DNA of 64,000 nucleotides from Cristatella mucedo (lineage: Eukaryota; Bryozoa; Phylactolaemata; Cristatellidae): positions 5,373,501 through 5,437,500 of the forward strand of contig WPIO01000015.1 in assembly GCA_009760855.2 (NCBI GenBank). Direction: 5' to 3'. Positions 19,991 through 32,099 of this stretch are shown piece after piece (position 1 is the first letter of the stretch; each line of letters opens with the position of its first letter). The position numbers and the translations under genes were made by a program. Under the pieces are notes generated by a model that was not told the origin of the DNA, ran no database searches, and saw only the letters and a list, made by a program, of their open reading frames with translations.

Positions 19991-22689
19991 TCGGACGTCC
20001 GTTTTGCTCCACACATATGCTGGCTGGTAACCGGTGTACAAACAAACCCCCTACGCCTTATGAATCAGGCATGGCCACAGAATTGGGAACATGCCCTCCA
20101 AGTGCACATGTGTTTTTGGCGGCCACTCTCAGAACTTCCCGCGTTGATGCTCGCTTCCCGAATAAGGCGCTAAAGTGATCACGCTCGTCAGTGACCGTGT
20201 TCGTACAGAAAATGCCACTATTCCAAAGGTCTTCTCAACTGTTCTAAAGTTTCGCTAAATTGGCCTCGGACCTAGACGTTTTGCAGATATATCATCTACT
20301 TTAGGTGTCAGTGTAGCCAAAGCGTCTGTCCCATAAATCTTAGCGCTTTTCCTTTTCTCTAGAGAAAACACGGTCAATATGGAAGCTAGAACTGGCTTAT
20401 GCTGCCTCTGTTAAGCTTGCAAGTAGTCCTTGAGTGATCTGCAGGGCTCCAGAGACAATTAGGTTCGATCGCGAACTTTACTGCAGCGCAAGTTCCGGTC
20501 AGCTAGTGAGGATTGCACTAGCGGACTCCCTTTCCGGTGTTAGGGCTATGTGCGGATCGGAGCTGTAAAAGTTCGCTTCCTGCTTACCTCGAGAGCATCA
20601 GCGCTCACCTCGTGGCAACGTGAGGATTTTCTGAAACAGCAAGATACTCGGAGAGGCTCTTGGTGTTCAGCTATCAGATGCTAGCAGTGTACATCATTTG
20701 TCCACAACGTAGTCGGCGACGAAAGAGAATCTGCATTACGGCGTTTATGCGAGCGCCGAGAACCGGCCGCCCTTGACGCTACTTCCGCTGGCCGCGGAAA
20801 TGGGCACTCTTGTGAATCAAAGGTGCTGAAGCACGCGAGCAGACATCTCTTCTAATTATGTAGCGCTGCTGTGATTTGATGCTTGAAAGAGGCCGTGAAG
20901 ATATCACTCCTGAACGTTTCGTCTCACCACCTGGAAAAACGAGCATTTGTAATCACGGCTTGAAATCGGCTGGGGCTTAAGAGTGGCTTGATTGTGACAA
21001 AGCCGTTGGTGTCTATCACTAATACCACGACTTACGCGCCAAGGGAAAGCCACATACCGGCCTCTGGGTGTGCGCACAGCCATCGGGCTGACCCTGGTGC
21101 TACTCTCAATAGCCGCAGTGGCGGATATGTTTGCCATCTGTGGCAATGAAAGGGGGGAGGTTGGTTGGGTCCGCATGGATAAAATTGCCCTTCCAGCATT
21201 GCACAGAGAAAAAGTACTCATATTGCCAAGCACATTTTCTGGGTCACGCTTGATCAGGCATTCATGCTCGTAAGCTGATTATCACTTCCACTGCAAGACA
21301 CATCCGTCGATTTTACAATTTTTGCAATTCCACGATTCAAACAATTCTACGTAGACCCAACGCACTTTACTTCCAACAAGGTATATTAAGGCTAATTTAT
21401 GTACCAGTGTTAGCTTATGTAATTGCTATTATAAATGCAATTTGAGGCATGTTTTGTCAGAAACCAACTGGCAGTCATATGTCGGCCCATATCCACTCCT
21501 AGCCAAGCCTTAATTTCTAGCAAGTAATCATAGATCCCGGCTTATCGTAGCACCACGAACTGCACATGAAAGGCATGTGCAGACATAGGTTTATATCTGG
21601 TAGCCCTTGGCTAGCCTGAAATTCTTCCGTGATGATTGATGCGTAGGCACAGTGCACCACAGCACTCGTGCCAGGACAGTGGTAGCGTAGCCAAGCAAAT
21701 GCCAGCTCCGGTGACATCGCTCTGTAGTAAATCAATTTTTGAGTGGGGGGTTGCCAGCTAAACGATGGAGCATAGGTGTTACTTCTGCGTTACCTGAGCA
21801 TGAGCTGAAACTGCTCAGTTTCTGTCTGGGCTGAGGAGAGTTTAATTAGCAACAATCCAGTCCATAGCTAATACCATTAAAGACGCACCACATGGAAGCA
21901 ACCAAACGAATAGCTTGTGCAAGCCGTCCAGTAATTGAGCCGTAACTAGCGCTGCTTCCGCTAACTGCAGCAACATACGTGTCAAAAAAGGCCTTTTTAA
22001 CTCATCAATCCAGGCTGCTTATCTAAAGGTCTCTCGAAAGAAACTAGTTAAATGCAATTCAAAGCATTATAGAGGGAATGCAAATAAAACATAGGTTAGC
22101 ACGAAGCATGAGTGGAAAGGTCGATCACGTAAGTTAAGGAAAATGAAGCCGCGGCACCGTAGGAATTTGAGGAAGTGAAGGACGCCAAATGAGCTGCGAA
22201 AGCAGAGGGCAACGGCTCCACAGTCATCAACGCTGACTACTGCTATAGCCAAACGATATTAAAAGATTGAACTAAATAGCGCTTCAAATACTAATGGCCT
22301 AGGATATCGTTCGATATCGGCGACCGAAATACCTTCTTAAGGAAGTTTAGAAAAGAAATTAAAACAATTCTACACCCTTGGAACAGGACAGAATTCATCC
22401 TGCACCAAATGAGGTATGTATCGGCTAAACCTATGCACCGCCGTGACTGCTTGTCCCAGCCCGATAATGGAGTTGCATTCAAGTGTTATGAGAGTTTGGT
22501 CGAATAGAAGCATTCCTTAGCTCCAAGATAAACCAGAGCTCTCAAACTTGGCTCTAAAGGGACCGAAACGTGCATCCTGGGTCATTGCAGGTGAGCGAGC
22601 GTTACGTCAACATGTCTAGAGAATGATTACATCTGTTGGACTCCTATGACTTATAGGTCCTGAAGGTTATATCAATTATCGCCGACCTG
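19991..22689. repeat. Array unit U3 of about 2.7 kb
   Basis: Core sequences at about 20533, 20850 and 21707; the ATCCCGGCTTATCGTAGC block near 21533; the AGCATTATAGAGGGAATG block near 22062; then a segment from 22130 to 22680 (AGGAAGTGAAGGACGCC, CAACGGCTCCACAGTC) that U1 and U2 lack but the 5.2-kb units have. It is cut at its right end by a LINE. Confidence 0.72.
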
Positions 22690-23253
22690 CACTAGGTATC
22701 AGTCAAGCAACGGATCGACTTCAAAATTTTGTCGCTCACTTTTAGATTCTTTCATTCCTTGGCTACAGCCTACCTTTCGGATCTGCTCCCCACCAGACCA
22801 AACATCATACCTCCAGCTTTTCGGAAACTAACTGCTCATTAATACCTCGTACAAACCTCGCACCCTTTCGAGATGGTGGTGCGTTTATTTCGTATGCTCC
22901 TAGAGCCTGGAACTCTCTCCCGACCTGAGTCGTGAAACCTCTGACTTGACAACACTTAAAGAGAAACTAAAAGTGCACTTATTTAGGACAGCATTTAGTG
23001 GGTCCCTGTGATTCGTCCTTGATGTGCTTATGCGTGCTGACACTGTGCATGCTGCCACTAACCACATTTGCATGCTGACCCTGTGCATGCCACTCCTAAC
23101 CATGTTATTAATGTTGTTTGTTTATCAAGCATGATGTATTACTCCCCATTTAATTGCATTTCCCTTTGCCGCAAATGTAAAGCGCCTAGAAAGAGATTCA
23201 GTTCTCTTAGGGCTCTTTATCAAGAGCATTATTATTATTATTATGGTTATTAG
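22690..23253 (+). mobile_element. LINE family A 3' end
   Basis: Plus strand shows the end of the RT ORF in broken frame (ATCGACTTCAAAATTTTGTCG, GGCTACAGCCTACC), then the CTGACACTGTGCATGC spacer and the hairpin CGCCTAGAAAGAGATTCAG, ending in ATTATTATTATTAT. The repeat array resumes immediately after it. Confidence 0.85.
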
Positions 23254-23769
23254 GTAAGTGCAATTTAAAGCCTTATGCAGGTAGTATGAGCAAGTCGAAG
23301 ATAGAACCAGTATATATACAAGTTGCATGGGTTTGGTGAAGCTTAGGCGAGGGGCGACTCACGGAGGAATCTGGAAACATGTAGGAAGCAATGTTAGCTG
23401 CAACATACGCTGGTTAAGGTTTTAAGTCACCCATACTGAAATTTTCTGAAGCGAAATGATTTATAACGTATTGCAAATAGCAGCACTGTCTCTAACACAC
23501 ACACGCGATTTTACTGGTGCTCTTACATCACGTACAAGTTTCCATGTCATTTTGAAACATGACCGACAGCGCCCTACATCGGTACGGAGAGGTCTCAGGC
23601 ACCATAATTCCACTAAGGAATATTGAGGCTTAAGCTATGTACCACCGTATCAGCTTGTATAAGTGCTTCTGCGAAAAGATTTTGCGGCATGATTCGTCGT
23701 AGACCAACTGGCACTTATCAGTCGGCACCAATCCTTTCCTAGCCATGCCTTTGATGCAAACAGGGCATG
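23254..23769. repeat. Array unit fragment between two LINE insertions
   Basis: It resumes at the GTGCAATTTAAAGCCTTATG block, equivalent to about 16225 in U1, and runs through CACCGTATCAGCTTG to the GCATGATTCGTCGTAG block, where LINE-B begins. Confidence 0.7.
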
Positions 23770-25245
23770 CATAGAAGAAGCAACTTAGGACCGCTGAAAA
23801 AGATGTGCCATAGTCGGCGGTTGGAGAGTAGATGTCGTTGCGTAAGAATTGTGGAAGCGAGTTCCACAGTCTAGGATCTGCAGAGCTAAAGCTTCTGTGG
23901 CCAATGGTCTTTAAGCAGAGGAATGGAACAGCTAATTTATTGTCCACACATGACCTAAGGGCGCGAACAGGCTGAGACTGATGCAGCAATTCAGCTAGGT
24001 ACGAAGGAGCCAAGCCGTGGAGGGCCTTGTGGGTCAGTCTAAGAACTTTGCTCTGTACCCTTTGCTCAACCGGCAACCATCCTAGCTCTTCCAGCAAAGG
24101 AGACACGTGCTCAAACCGCTGAGACTTGAAGACTAGCATTGCAGCCATATTCACAGTCCGCTGCAGTGGCATAAGAACTTTCTTTGGCAGCCCAGCCTAA
24201 AGGGAATTAAAATAATCAAGCCGAGACAGAACTAAAGGGCTAGGTAAATTTTTCACAAGTCACTGTGGGAGACAGCTACTAATCTTGGATAGGGATCGGA
24301 TGTGATGGCTAGGTGTAGAAGCAGTCTTCTGAATGAAGCATTTGAAATGGAGGCAGCTGTCGAACACGACACCTAGATTACGAGCACGTGGTGAAGGTCG
24401 CTCAGTAGCATCACCTATTAGAACGGCAAAGCCTTTTAATCCAGCCACACGCTTAGGGTGTCATTTTAAGCAGAAGTTTGGTTTTATCATCATTTTATTT
24501 CAGGAAGTTTTCCACATCGAGAATTGAATGTTGGCAAGGCAAACATTTAGTTTCTCAGTTGCTGCAGCAGATTCCGACGGTTTAAATGACAAATACAACT
24601 GAGTATCGTCAGCATAGAAGTGATATCCTATTCCATGGGCCTTAATCACTTTTCCCAGAGGTTGCGTATAAATGGAGAACATCAAGGGACCAAGTACAGA
24701 AACTTGAGGGACTCCACAGGTGACTCGTGTCTGGGACCTGACCCCCACACGACATGGAGTGAACATGATCAGACAAGTATGATTTAAACCACGCCAGTGC
24801 TTCGTCTGCCAGACCGATCTTTGTTCTCAATCGTTCAAGCAGTACTTCGGGATCAATGGTGTCGAAGGCAGCAGACAGATCTATCAGAACTAGGGCAGTG
24901 ACATTCCCATCGTCGTTGCTACGTAGAATGTCAATGTTAACACGGAGGAGAGCAGTTTCAGTAGATTGCTGCCTCTTAAACGCTGATTGAAAAATTTCTG
25001 ACATTCCTTTATTTTTAATATGTTCAACCAGCTGCTCAGCAACAATTTTTTCAAGAGTCGTCGACATGAAAGAAAGAAGGGAAACTGGGAGATAGTTTGC
25101 TAGGACCTCTGTGTCTAATCCAGGCTTTTTAAGAATAGGTCTAACGATTGCCAATTTGAAGGACTTGGGGACGACCCCTCTTCCCAAAGAAGCATTACAA
25201 ATCTTGGTAATGGCAGGTCTAAGTTAGTCCTCTAGTGCGATAAGT
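23770..25245 (-). mobile_element. LINE family B, 5'-truncated, degenerate reverse transcriptase
   Basis: On the minus strand the RT of an L2/CR1-type LINE can be followed in several broken frames. 25187-24642 holds [31 protein letters not shown] and [10 protein letters not shown]. 24766-24500 holds [10 protein letters not shown] and the catalytic YADDTQLY. 24448-24260 holds RNLGVVFDSCLHF. 24172-23770 holds WLPVEQRVQSKVLRLTHKAL and PSYLAELL. Frameshifts separate the pieces and no endonuclease domain is present, so it cannot move by itself. Unlike family A it has no ATT tail. It interrupts the repeat array: the DNA on both sides belongs to array units. Confidence 0.87.
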
Positions 25246-25984
25246 TGAGCCACGGCTCCCTAGGAATATGAGAAAGGAAAGGACGCCAAATGAGTTGCAA
25301 AAGCGGAGACCAAAGGTTCCACAGCAATCAACACTGAGGTTAGCTAAGGCCCATCGATATGAATAAGCTTTAATTAGTCAGCACTATAAGCACTAACCGC
25401 AAATGATATCGCCTGACATTGATGCACAACATTACCGTGCTCATTAAGTTTTAGAAAGTAATCACAATTTTTTTAACCCGTTGGAAGAGGACATAAATCG
25501 CTCTTCACTAAATGAGGAATGTTGCTGCTGAACTTATGCAACGCCACTAAAGCTAATCACTGCCTTATTATAAAAGTGTCCTCATGCACACAGAGAACTA
25601 GATCGACCTTAAGTTGCCGTTAGGTCCGTGATCAACTCTAGCTCTCTGCCTTGGCTCTTTTAAAAAGAGACGGAAGCGTGCATCCTTGAAGCTCATTGAA
25701 GGTGCATGAGCTTTACCTTGACTCATATAGAGAATGATTGCTTCTATTGGGTGGCTGTGACTTGTAGGTTGTGGCGGTAATATGCTTTTTTGAATTGCAC
25801 ATTAGCGGATCACTTTTAAGACACTTATTAGTTTTCAGTGCTAAAATAGACTCGGCAGTGTTTTCCCATCAGAATGCTTGGCTGCGAATATGCAGAAAAG
25901 TGCAGCCACGACAACGTAAAAGAGATGCGGACAACACCAGCAGCGGTGCAGCATTACGATGGCTTGCTTATTGTCATCCCTTTG
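25246..25984. repeat. Array unit fragment
   Basis: ACGGCTCCCTAGGAATATGA and AAAGGACGCCAAATGAG match the 22130-22680 segment of U3; AGAGAATGATTGCTTC matches AGAGAATGATTACATC at about 22620; 25850-25960 matches about 17310-17410 of U1. Confidence 0.65.
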
Positions 25985-26075
25985 CAGCAAATGTAAAGCA
26001 CTTAAAGAGTGATTGAGTTCTCTGAGGGCACTTTATCAAGTGCATTATTATTATATAGTTATAATTATTATATTT
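25985..26075 (+). mobile_element. LINE family A, tail only
   Basis: Only the last 90 bases of the element: GCAGCAAATGTAAAGCAC, the hairpin with TTGAGTTCTCTGAGGGC, and the ATTATTATATA tail. An extreme 5' truncation inside the array. Confidence 0.8.
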
Positions 26076-28610
26076 TCATTATTATCTACATACGACTAAT
26101 AAAACGAATTCCGAACGGCCCAGGTGGACGTCGAGCCTCGCTTAAATAGGAAGTCGATCGTGCTCCACACTGCTGCTGGTCGGTAATCCATGTAGAAACG
26201 ATCCCTCAGCACCGGCAGGAGTCGGACACAGCAATTGAATTGGGCACATACCCCTCGAATCGACAAGTGCCTTAAGCTGAGGCTCACAGAGCTTTCAATG
26301 TCGGTGCCTGCTTCTCGTTTTAGGTGCCGAAGCGATCACGTTGGATGGTGTTCCTTTTGCAGCGGTAAATGCTACAATTCTGGGTCTCTGTTCAAATTTT
26401 CTAGGTGGCTAAGCGTCTCTTTAGGCGCGCTAAACTGGACTCGGTCTTAGACCTTTTGCAGATTTATCTATTACTTCATGCGCCTGTGAGGCTAAAGCAT
26501 CTGCCCTTTAAATAGTCATGTTTTTCCCTTTCTCTATAGAGCGCCTGCTTAATGCCTGGAAGGTAGAGCTGGTTTATGCTGCTTCAGCCGAGCACGCATG
26601 TAGCCCTTGAATGGTCTGCAATGCTCCCGAGACGACACAGAGCGATCGTATCGTTCACTGCCGTGCTCTTTTCGGTCAGAAAGTGAGGATCGCACTAGCA
26701 GACTTCTATTCCGCCTGCGTGGCAATGTGCTGATTGGGGATGTATACAAATGCTTCCTTCTTACCCCTAGAGCATCTCCGCTCTCATCGTGGCAACGTGA
26801 GTAAGCGCTGATTCAACAGGCTAGATGGTGAAGCTGTGTAGTGGTTTGACAATCACAATGCGGTGGCATCCATGACTGGGTCACAACGAAGTCCGAGCCG
26901 AAAAAGAAGCTGCTTAACGGCCTCCATGTGCATGCCCTGCAATCGGGCAGCCTATGGGGCTACTTCCGCTAGCCGCAGCGATTGGTGCTCTTTTGAGTCA
27001 ACCGGGCAGATGCCCACGAGCAGACATCTCTTCTAGTTATTTAGCACTGCTCTGATTTGAGGCTGAAAACTAGCTCTGGCGGAATCCCGCCTGAACGTTA
27101 TGGCTCACCACCCGGCAAGAAGAGCACTTGTAGACGCGGTTCGCTATTGGGTAGGCTTTAAGAGTGGCTCAATAGTGACACATCCGTTATTTTCCAATAA
27201 TAATGCCACAGTGAATGTGCCTAAGAAAGCTGCTAAACAGCTTGTGTATGCGAACCGAGTGATCGCTTATCCTTTGGTGCTTCTTCTGCTAGCCGCTGCC
27301 ACAGATTTCTTTGCTACTCGTGGCACTGCTAGGTGGGGTGCCAGGGAGGTAATCGTCCTCCCCGGAACGTCCAGAGGGATGTACCTATATCCCACAGCAA
27401 CGCTTCCGAGGTCGTGGGGTCCAGAGACTCTTGCCTCTAACCTGAAAATGTCGGCTCTACCCCTGTCCGCAATGACTCCTTGGCTCCTGGAGTCAGGCTG
27501 CGTATCGGACAATGCGAATCAATGATTGAGTAAACTTCGATTTAAGGTCTAATACAGGTAGCATATTGTAGTCGTAGGTAGAACCAAGCATGCGTAACAG
27601 TCACAATGGGATGGGCGGGGCTAAGGGGAAGGGCGGCTCACATAGCGATCTGGGAAAACGAAGGAAGTGAAGTTAATTGTAAGATGTGCTGGTGTCGGCC
27701 TAAAGTGATTAACATTGAGGATTGCTAAAGCGCATCGATAAAAAAACATTTTTCATAGCAGCAATTATTCTGTAAAGCACTTTAAACGATTTTAAAGGCT
27801 TTTAAATTAGGGAAATATTTCGGTGCAGTCTCGAAACGCTACCAGCAGCACCCTACTCCGGCACTGGAGGACACAATTCACGTTAATTCCGCCGAGAAAC
27901 TTTGAGGCTTCATGTATGTACGACCGTGTCAACCTGTCCAAATGTAAATGCATATTTTGCAGCACGACTGGTGCTAAACCGACCGGCAGTCACCTGTCTG
28001 CACGTCCAAAGACTAAGCATTTAGTGTAAAGACAGTATTAGAGATCCCTGCTTTTCGTAGCACTGCGAGCTGCATAAGAAATCTATGCGGAGACATAGGT
28101 AGCTATCGAGTAGCCCTTAAATGACCCGCAATTCTTCAGTGATGATTACGTGCATTTGCACAGGGCGCACCAGCACTCTTGCCAGGAGAGAGGTAGGCTA
28201 ACTTGCGAGAGGACGCCTGTTCCGCTGACGTCATTGTGTGACTATTGGAAATGTGAGTGGGGTGTAGCCAGCTCGCAGCTAGGGCATAGGCGCTCACCTC
28301 GCGGTACATACGTGCATAGAGCAACAGCTTTATGTCCGATGGGGGGACAAACATTCAATAGCGACAAGCATAGGTTAACACAAATACACATTCGGCATGT
28401 CAATGGCAAGCCACTAATGACCCAGCCTCTGCAGGCCCAACAATCGGCCCGAAATAGGGCCTTCTTTCCCTACCTTTATCATTTCACGTGTAAGAAAATG
28501 ACTTTCTAACTCGAAAATCTTAACTGCCTATCGAGACACCATTCGGAAGTTTCAAGTAAAATACAATTCAAAACCTTATAGAGGTTGTATCTGTATGTTG
28601 TGGCTAGCAT
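26076..28610. repeat. Array unit U4 of about 2.5 kb
   Basis: It begins near GAGCCTCGCTTAAATAGG. Cores lie at about 26706 and 27030 (a tandem pair of about 0.32 kb) and 28220. The block at 28530-28590 (ACAATTCAAAACCTTATAG) ends it. The 141-codon frame at 27100-27525 is not conserved in other units. Confidence 0.7.
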
Positions 28611-29329
28611 CAAACAGATTTTAAGTTTGCCAAATTGAGGCTTAGAAGACAGCAGTTTCACAAAGGTAGCTGCAAGGTAACAGTTCAAAGCAGGTAGAAC
28701 CATGAACAAGTAGTAATCGCGATGGGTTGTGTGGGCTAAGGAGAAGAGCAGCATATCTAAGAACACATGGGAAGCTAAATTAGCTTTAAGATATACCGGT
28801 AATGGCCTTAAATCATGAATACTGAGGATTGCTTCAGCGAAGCGATTTAAAACAGCTTTAGCGGAACAGAGCTTAAAATGCCGAACACTCACAATTTTGC
28901 AAATGCTCTTGCTTAAAATAAATCTTTCCCTACCCTTTTTTAACGTAACTAGCAGCGCCCTACTCCGGTACTTCTGAATCTGATTCTCTCTACTGTCACA
29001 GACAAATATTGAGGCTTAATTTATGTACAACCGCATCAGTTCGGCCGAGTGATATTATCAATGCAGTTTTTAGCGTGATTTGAGGTAGATCATTTAGCAA
29101 TCCTCTGTTGGCCCAAGTGCAATCCAAACTAAGCCATGGCTGCAATGACGGCATCCTGGATCCCGGCTTATTGTAGCTGCCTGAGCTGAACAAAAAGAGT
29201 ATGTGCAGACGTAGCTTGCTATTAGGTAGCCTTTGAATGATCTGCAGTACTTTGGAGGTGATCAAGCGCCTTTGCAAAGGGCACAGCAGAGCTCTCGCCA
29301 GGCAAGCGGTGGATTAGCGCCTAAGCAGA
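28611..29329. repeat. Array unit fragment leading to the next core
   Basis: Contains GATGGGTTGTGTGGGCTAAG, TGAGGCTTAATTTATGTAC and ATCCCGGCTTATTGTAGC, in the same order as in U1-U3. Confidence 0.65.
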
Positions 29330-30639
29330 CGCCAGTTCCGGTGACGTAGCTCAGTGATGATTGGATGCTTGAGCGGGGCGTGACCAGCTTATCGCTTGAG
29401 CACGTGTGTTTACCTTGCAATACTTGGCCATGCGCCAACATAGCTTGCCATCGGTTGTGGCTGAGAAATAGTTAAATAGTGATAGTTCTAGTTCCTCTAC
29501 AATGCCCGAATGGGCGCTCCAAACGTAGCAACTAAACCGCCCGCATGTGCATGGGCAGTGATTGAGCCGAAACTGGTACATCTTCGCTACCTGCAGAAGC
29601 GTATGTCTACGGAACGACTTTCTGACTTGTCGAGCAAGGATACCTATCAAGACATAAGAAGACACAATTAAGAAAAAGTATATCTAAAGCAATATAGAGA
29701 TGGTACATGTAGAATGCAGGTAGCACTAAGCATAAGTACATATCGCGATTCCTACAGATGAGCTGTAGGGGCACTCATGCAAGCTATGGCGGCTGTGCTA
29801 CGAAGGTGATCCAAGCCCTTAACTGACGAGTCGTGAGCGTCGCGACGGTGGCTGTATTGCACGCTGGTGGCACGAGAGGGCCAGCCAACATACTAGTGTC
29901 GTAGCCGTCGTGTAAGTAACTCCGTAGCGCCGATAGGTACGATGGAGAAAGCAAGAATTCGAGTGAATGGGTATATCGCGCGCCCACAGGTCGATGGAAA
30001 AGCACAGAGTAATTCACGGCAATGCTAGCGGGGTCACGCTACAGAGCGCCAACCTTTCCTGATACAATCGATCTTATGTAGCTGACACAACCCGACAGCT
30101 TGGCCTAGAGAGCTACTATGCAGTTCGCCCGTTGGCCTGACCGAGTGCTTGGAGGCCGATTGGGGCGGAACTACACTGCAGCATGGTGTCGCCGATTAAG
30201 CAACATGAGAGCCAGTTCTCATAGGAATGTAGAAGTGAAGGAAGCCCAGCCAACTTTCAAAGAAGCAAGAAACTGCTCCACTGTCAGCAAGACCAAGGTT
30301 TTCTGTGGCGAACCTTTATAAAACAGGCTTAACGTAGCAGCACTTCAATTAATACCCACTTTCGAGATATCGCGCGTTATCATTGAGCCGCTACACCTTT
30401 TAAGGCTTAGAAAAGTTAGCGACAGCATCCTAGAACCACTGTGATATGACTTAAATCACTCTACTCTCAATAAGGAATATTCATTCTTAGTCTATGCACC
30501 TTCTCATCAGCCTGTCAAAGTGCTATCATGAAAATCTCTTCTAACGCGACGACAGCTATATCGACGGTCGCCAATCGTTCCGCTATCATTAAAGGCTATT
30601 AGCCTTGGGTCTAAAGACGTGGCTCACGTTGAAAAGGCG

Positions 30640-31035
30640 ATGCATCACTCTTAGGGATGGGCTTAAGTTTTGCTCAAGGCAACGAGCCGAGCTTCAGACA
30701 TATTTTCATTAGTGGTAATCAGGACTTCCGCACTTTTCACACCATATCTCAGATTGCAATATCGACAGTGACGCCAAAAAATAAAACCCTTTGGCTTAAG
30801 TCAGGTACAACGAGCACAATGCGATATTATCAGGTACAATGAGTTATCAATTTCAAATGGAGCTAGGCAGAGTAAAACTGTAGGGACTTGCATTATTAGG
30901 CATTGGTTATAAAGCACAAATCTAACGATAGAAAAGAAGCCTACTTGAAAAAACTGGGTCTTCAATGTATCACTCTCACACTTTAGAATCAACCTCAAAC
31001 TGTTTATGGTATGTATCATTGTCAGATGCTGCAGT
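30640..31035. repeat. Repeat block shared with 54560-54960
   Basis: GGGATGGGCTTAAGTTTTGC and CAGATGCTGCAGTCCGG match GGGATTGGCTTAAGCTTTGC and CAGATGCTGCAATCCGG in the second copy, in the same order and at similar spacing. Confidence 0.7.
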
Positions 31036-31239
31036 CCGGTTTCAGAGACGGTCAGGTTGGATGGGTAATGGTCGATTTTAAATGGTCACTGAGAACACAC
31101 GGTGAGAACCCAGATTACGACATTAAACCGCTACTGACCGTGGTTCGTAATGCTGTCATCCATTTATGGGAACGCGATATCCTGTTGGGTGCTATATAGT
31201 TCATATGCGTATTTTACATCCAGTTCAGTGTCATGAGAA

Positions 31240-31720
31240 TGTTTTAACTACTTCGTGAACCCGGCAAAAATAGTACGCACATGAAAACAATTTATAAAAT
31301 TCACCAACAATTTTAAAAGTTTTGAAAGTGCCTGGAAACACAAACCCTTTAGAGACCACGCCTTTAAATCATGTTCTCCCAAATCCTGGAACTCATTCCC
31401 GACCAGCGCCACGACATCTCCTGACTTCACCATGTTTTAAAAGATTCTTAAAACGTATCTATTTATTACACAATGTAGTTAGTCAATGTGATTCTTCCGT
31501 ATGTGCTTATGCGTAATGACACTGTGCATGCTGCTACTAACCGTGCTTAAATGCTGACTGATGTACCTCACCCCTTACCACGTTATTCTTGTTGTTTATC
31601 GAGTATGCCACCACTAACCATTCAATCGCGCTTACTTTGCAGCAGATTTAACATGCCTAGAAAGTAATTAAGTTCTCTTAGGGTGCTATATCGAATTTAT
31701 TAACGTAACTGTTATTATTT
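31240..31720 (+). mobile_element. LINE family A 3' end, highly eroded
   Basis: CCTGGAACTCATTCCCGACC and the CTGACTTCACCATGTTTTAA region match the end of the RT ORF. The spacer GACACTGTGCATGCTGC follows, then a mutated hairpin (TGCCTAGAAAGTAATTAAG) and a TTATTATTT end. Confidence 0.78.
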
Positions 31721-31769
31721 AAAACTAAGGAAGTGACAAAATAAGAACCGGAGAAAGATCGACGCTGTC

Positions 31770-31885
31770 GCTTTGGTTAAGGTGCTTGCACCGATCATGG
31801 TCTGGATGAAGTCATGGGCTCAAAACCCGTGGCACATGCAAAGCGCCTGAATAGAGATCAAGTTATTTAAAGGCGGAATATGATG
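31770..31885 (+). mobile_element. SINE family A
   Basis: CGCTTTGGTTAAGGTGCTTG, then GTCATGGGCTCAAAACCCG (B-box region) and AAGCGCCTGAATAGAGATC. The 3' end runs into a CA microsatellite. Confidence 0.72.
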
Positions 31886-31889
31886 CGTT

Positions 31890-31906
31890 ACACACACAAA
31901 CGCACA

Positions 31907-31961
<55 letters not shown>
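31890..31961. repeat. (CA)n(TA)n compound microsatellite
   Basis: A CA tract with two early interruptions passes directly into about nine TA units. It lies at the 3' end of a SINE. Confidence 0.95.
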
Positions 31962-32099
31962 TATATGCATTAAAGTACTGTCGGGCGACTTGCATCTCGC
32001 CAGAACAACGGAAACTCAAAATAACACAAAGAAGACTGCGGACGTTTTAGCGACTCTCTCAATCGCTATGTGTAACGATGCTGCCTTTGTGCGTTAAGT

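Noticed and set aside
27100-27525. 141-codon frame
   Set aside because: Inside array unit U4; overlaps an opposite-strand frame and is broken in related units.
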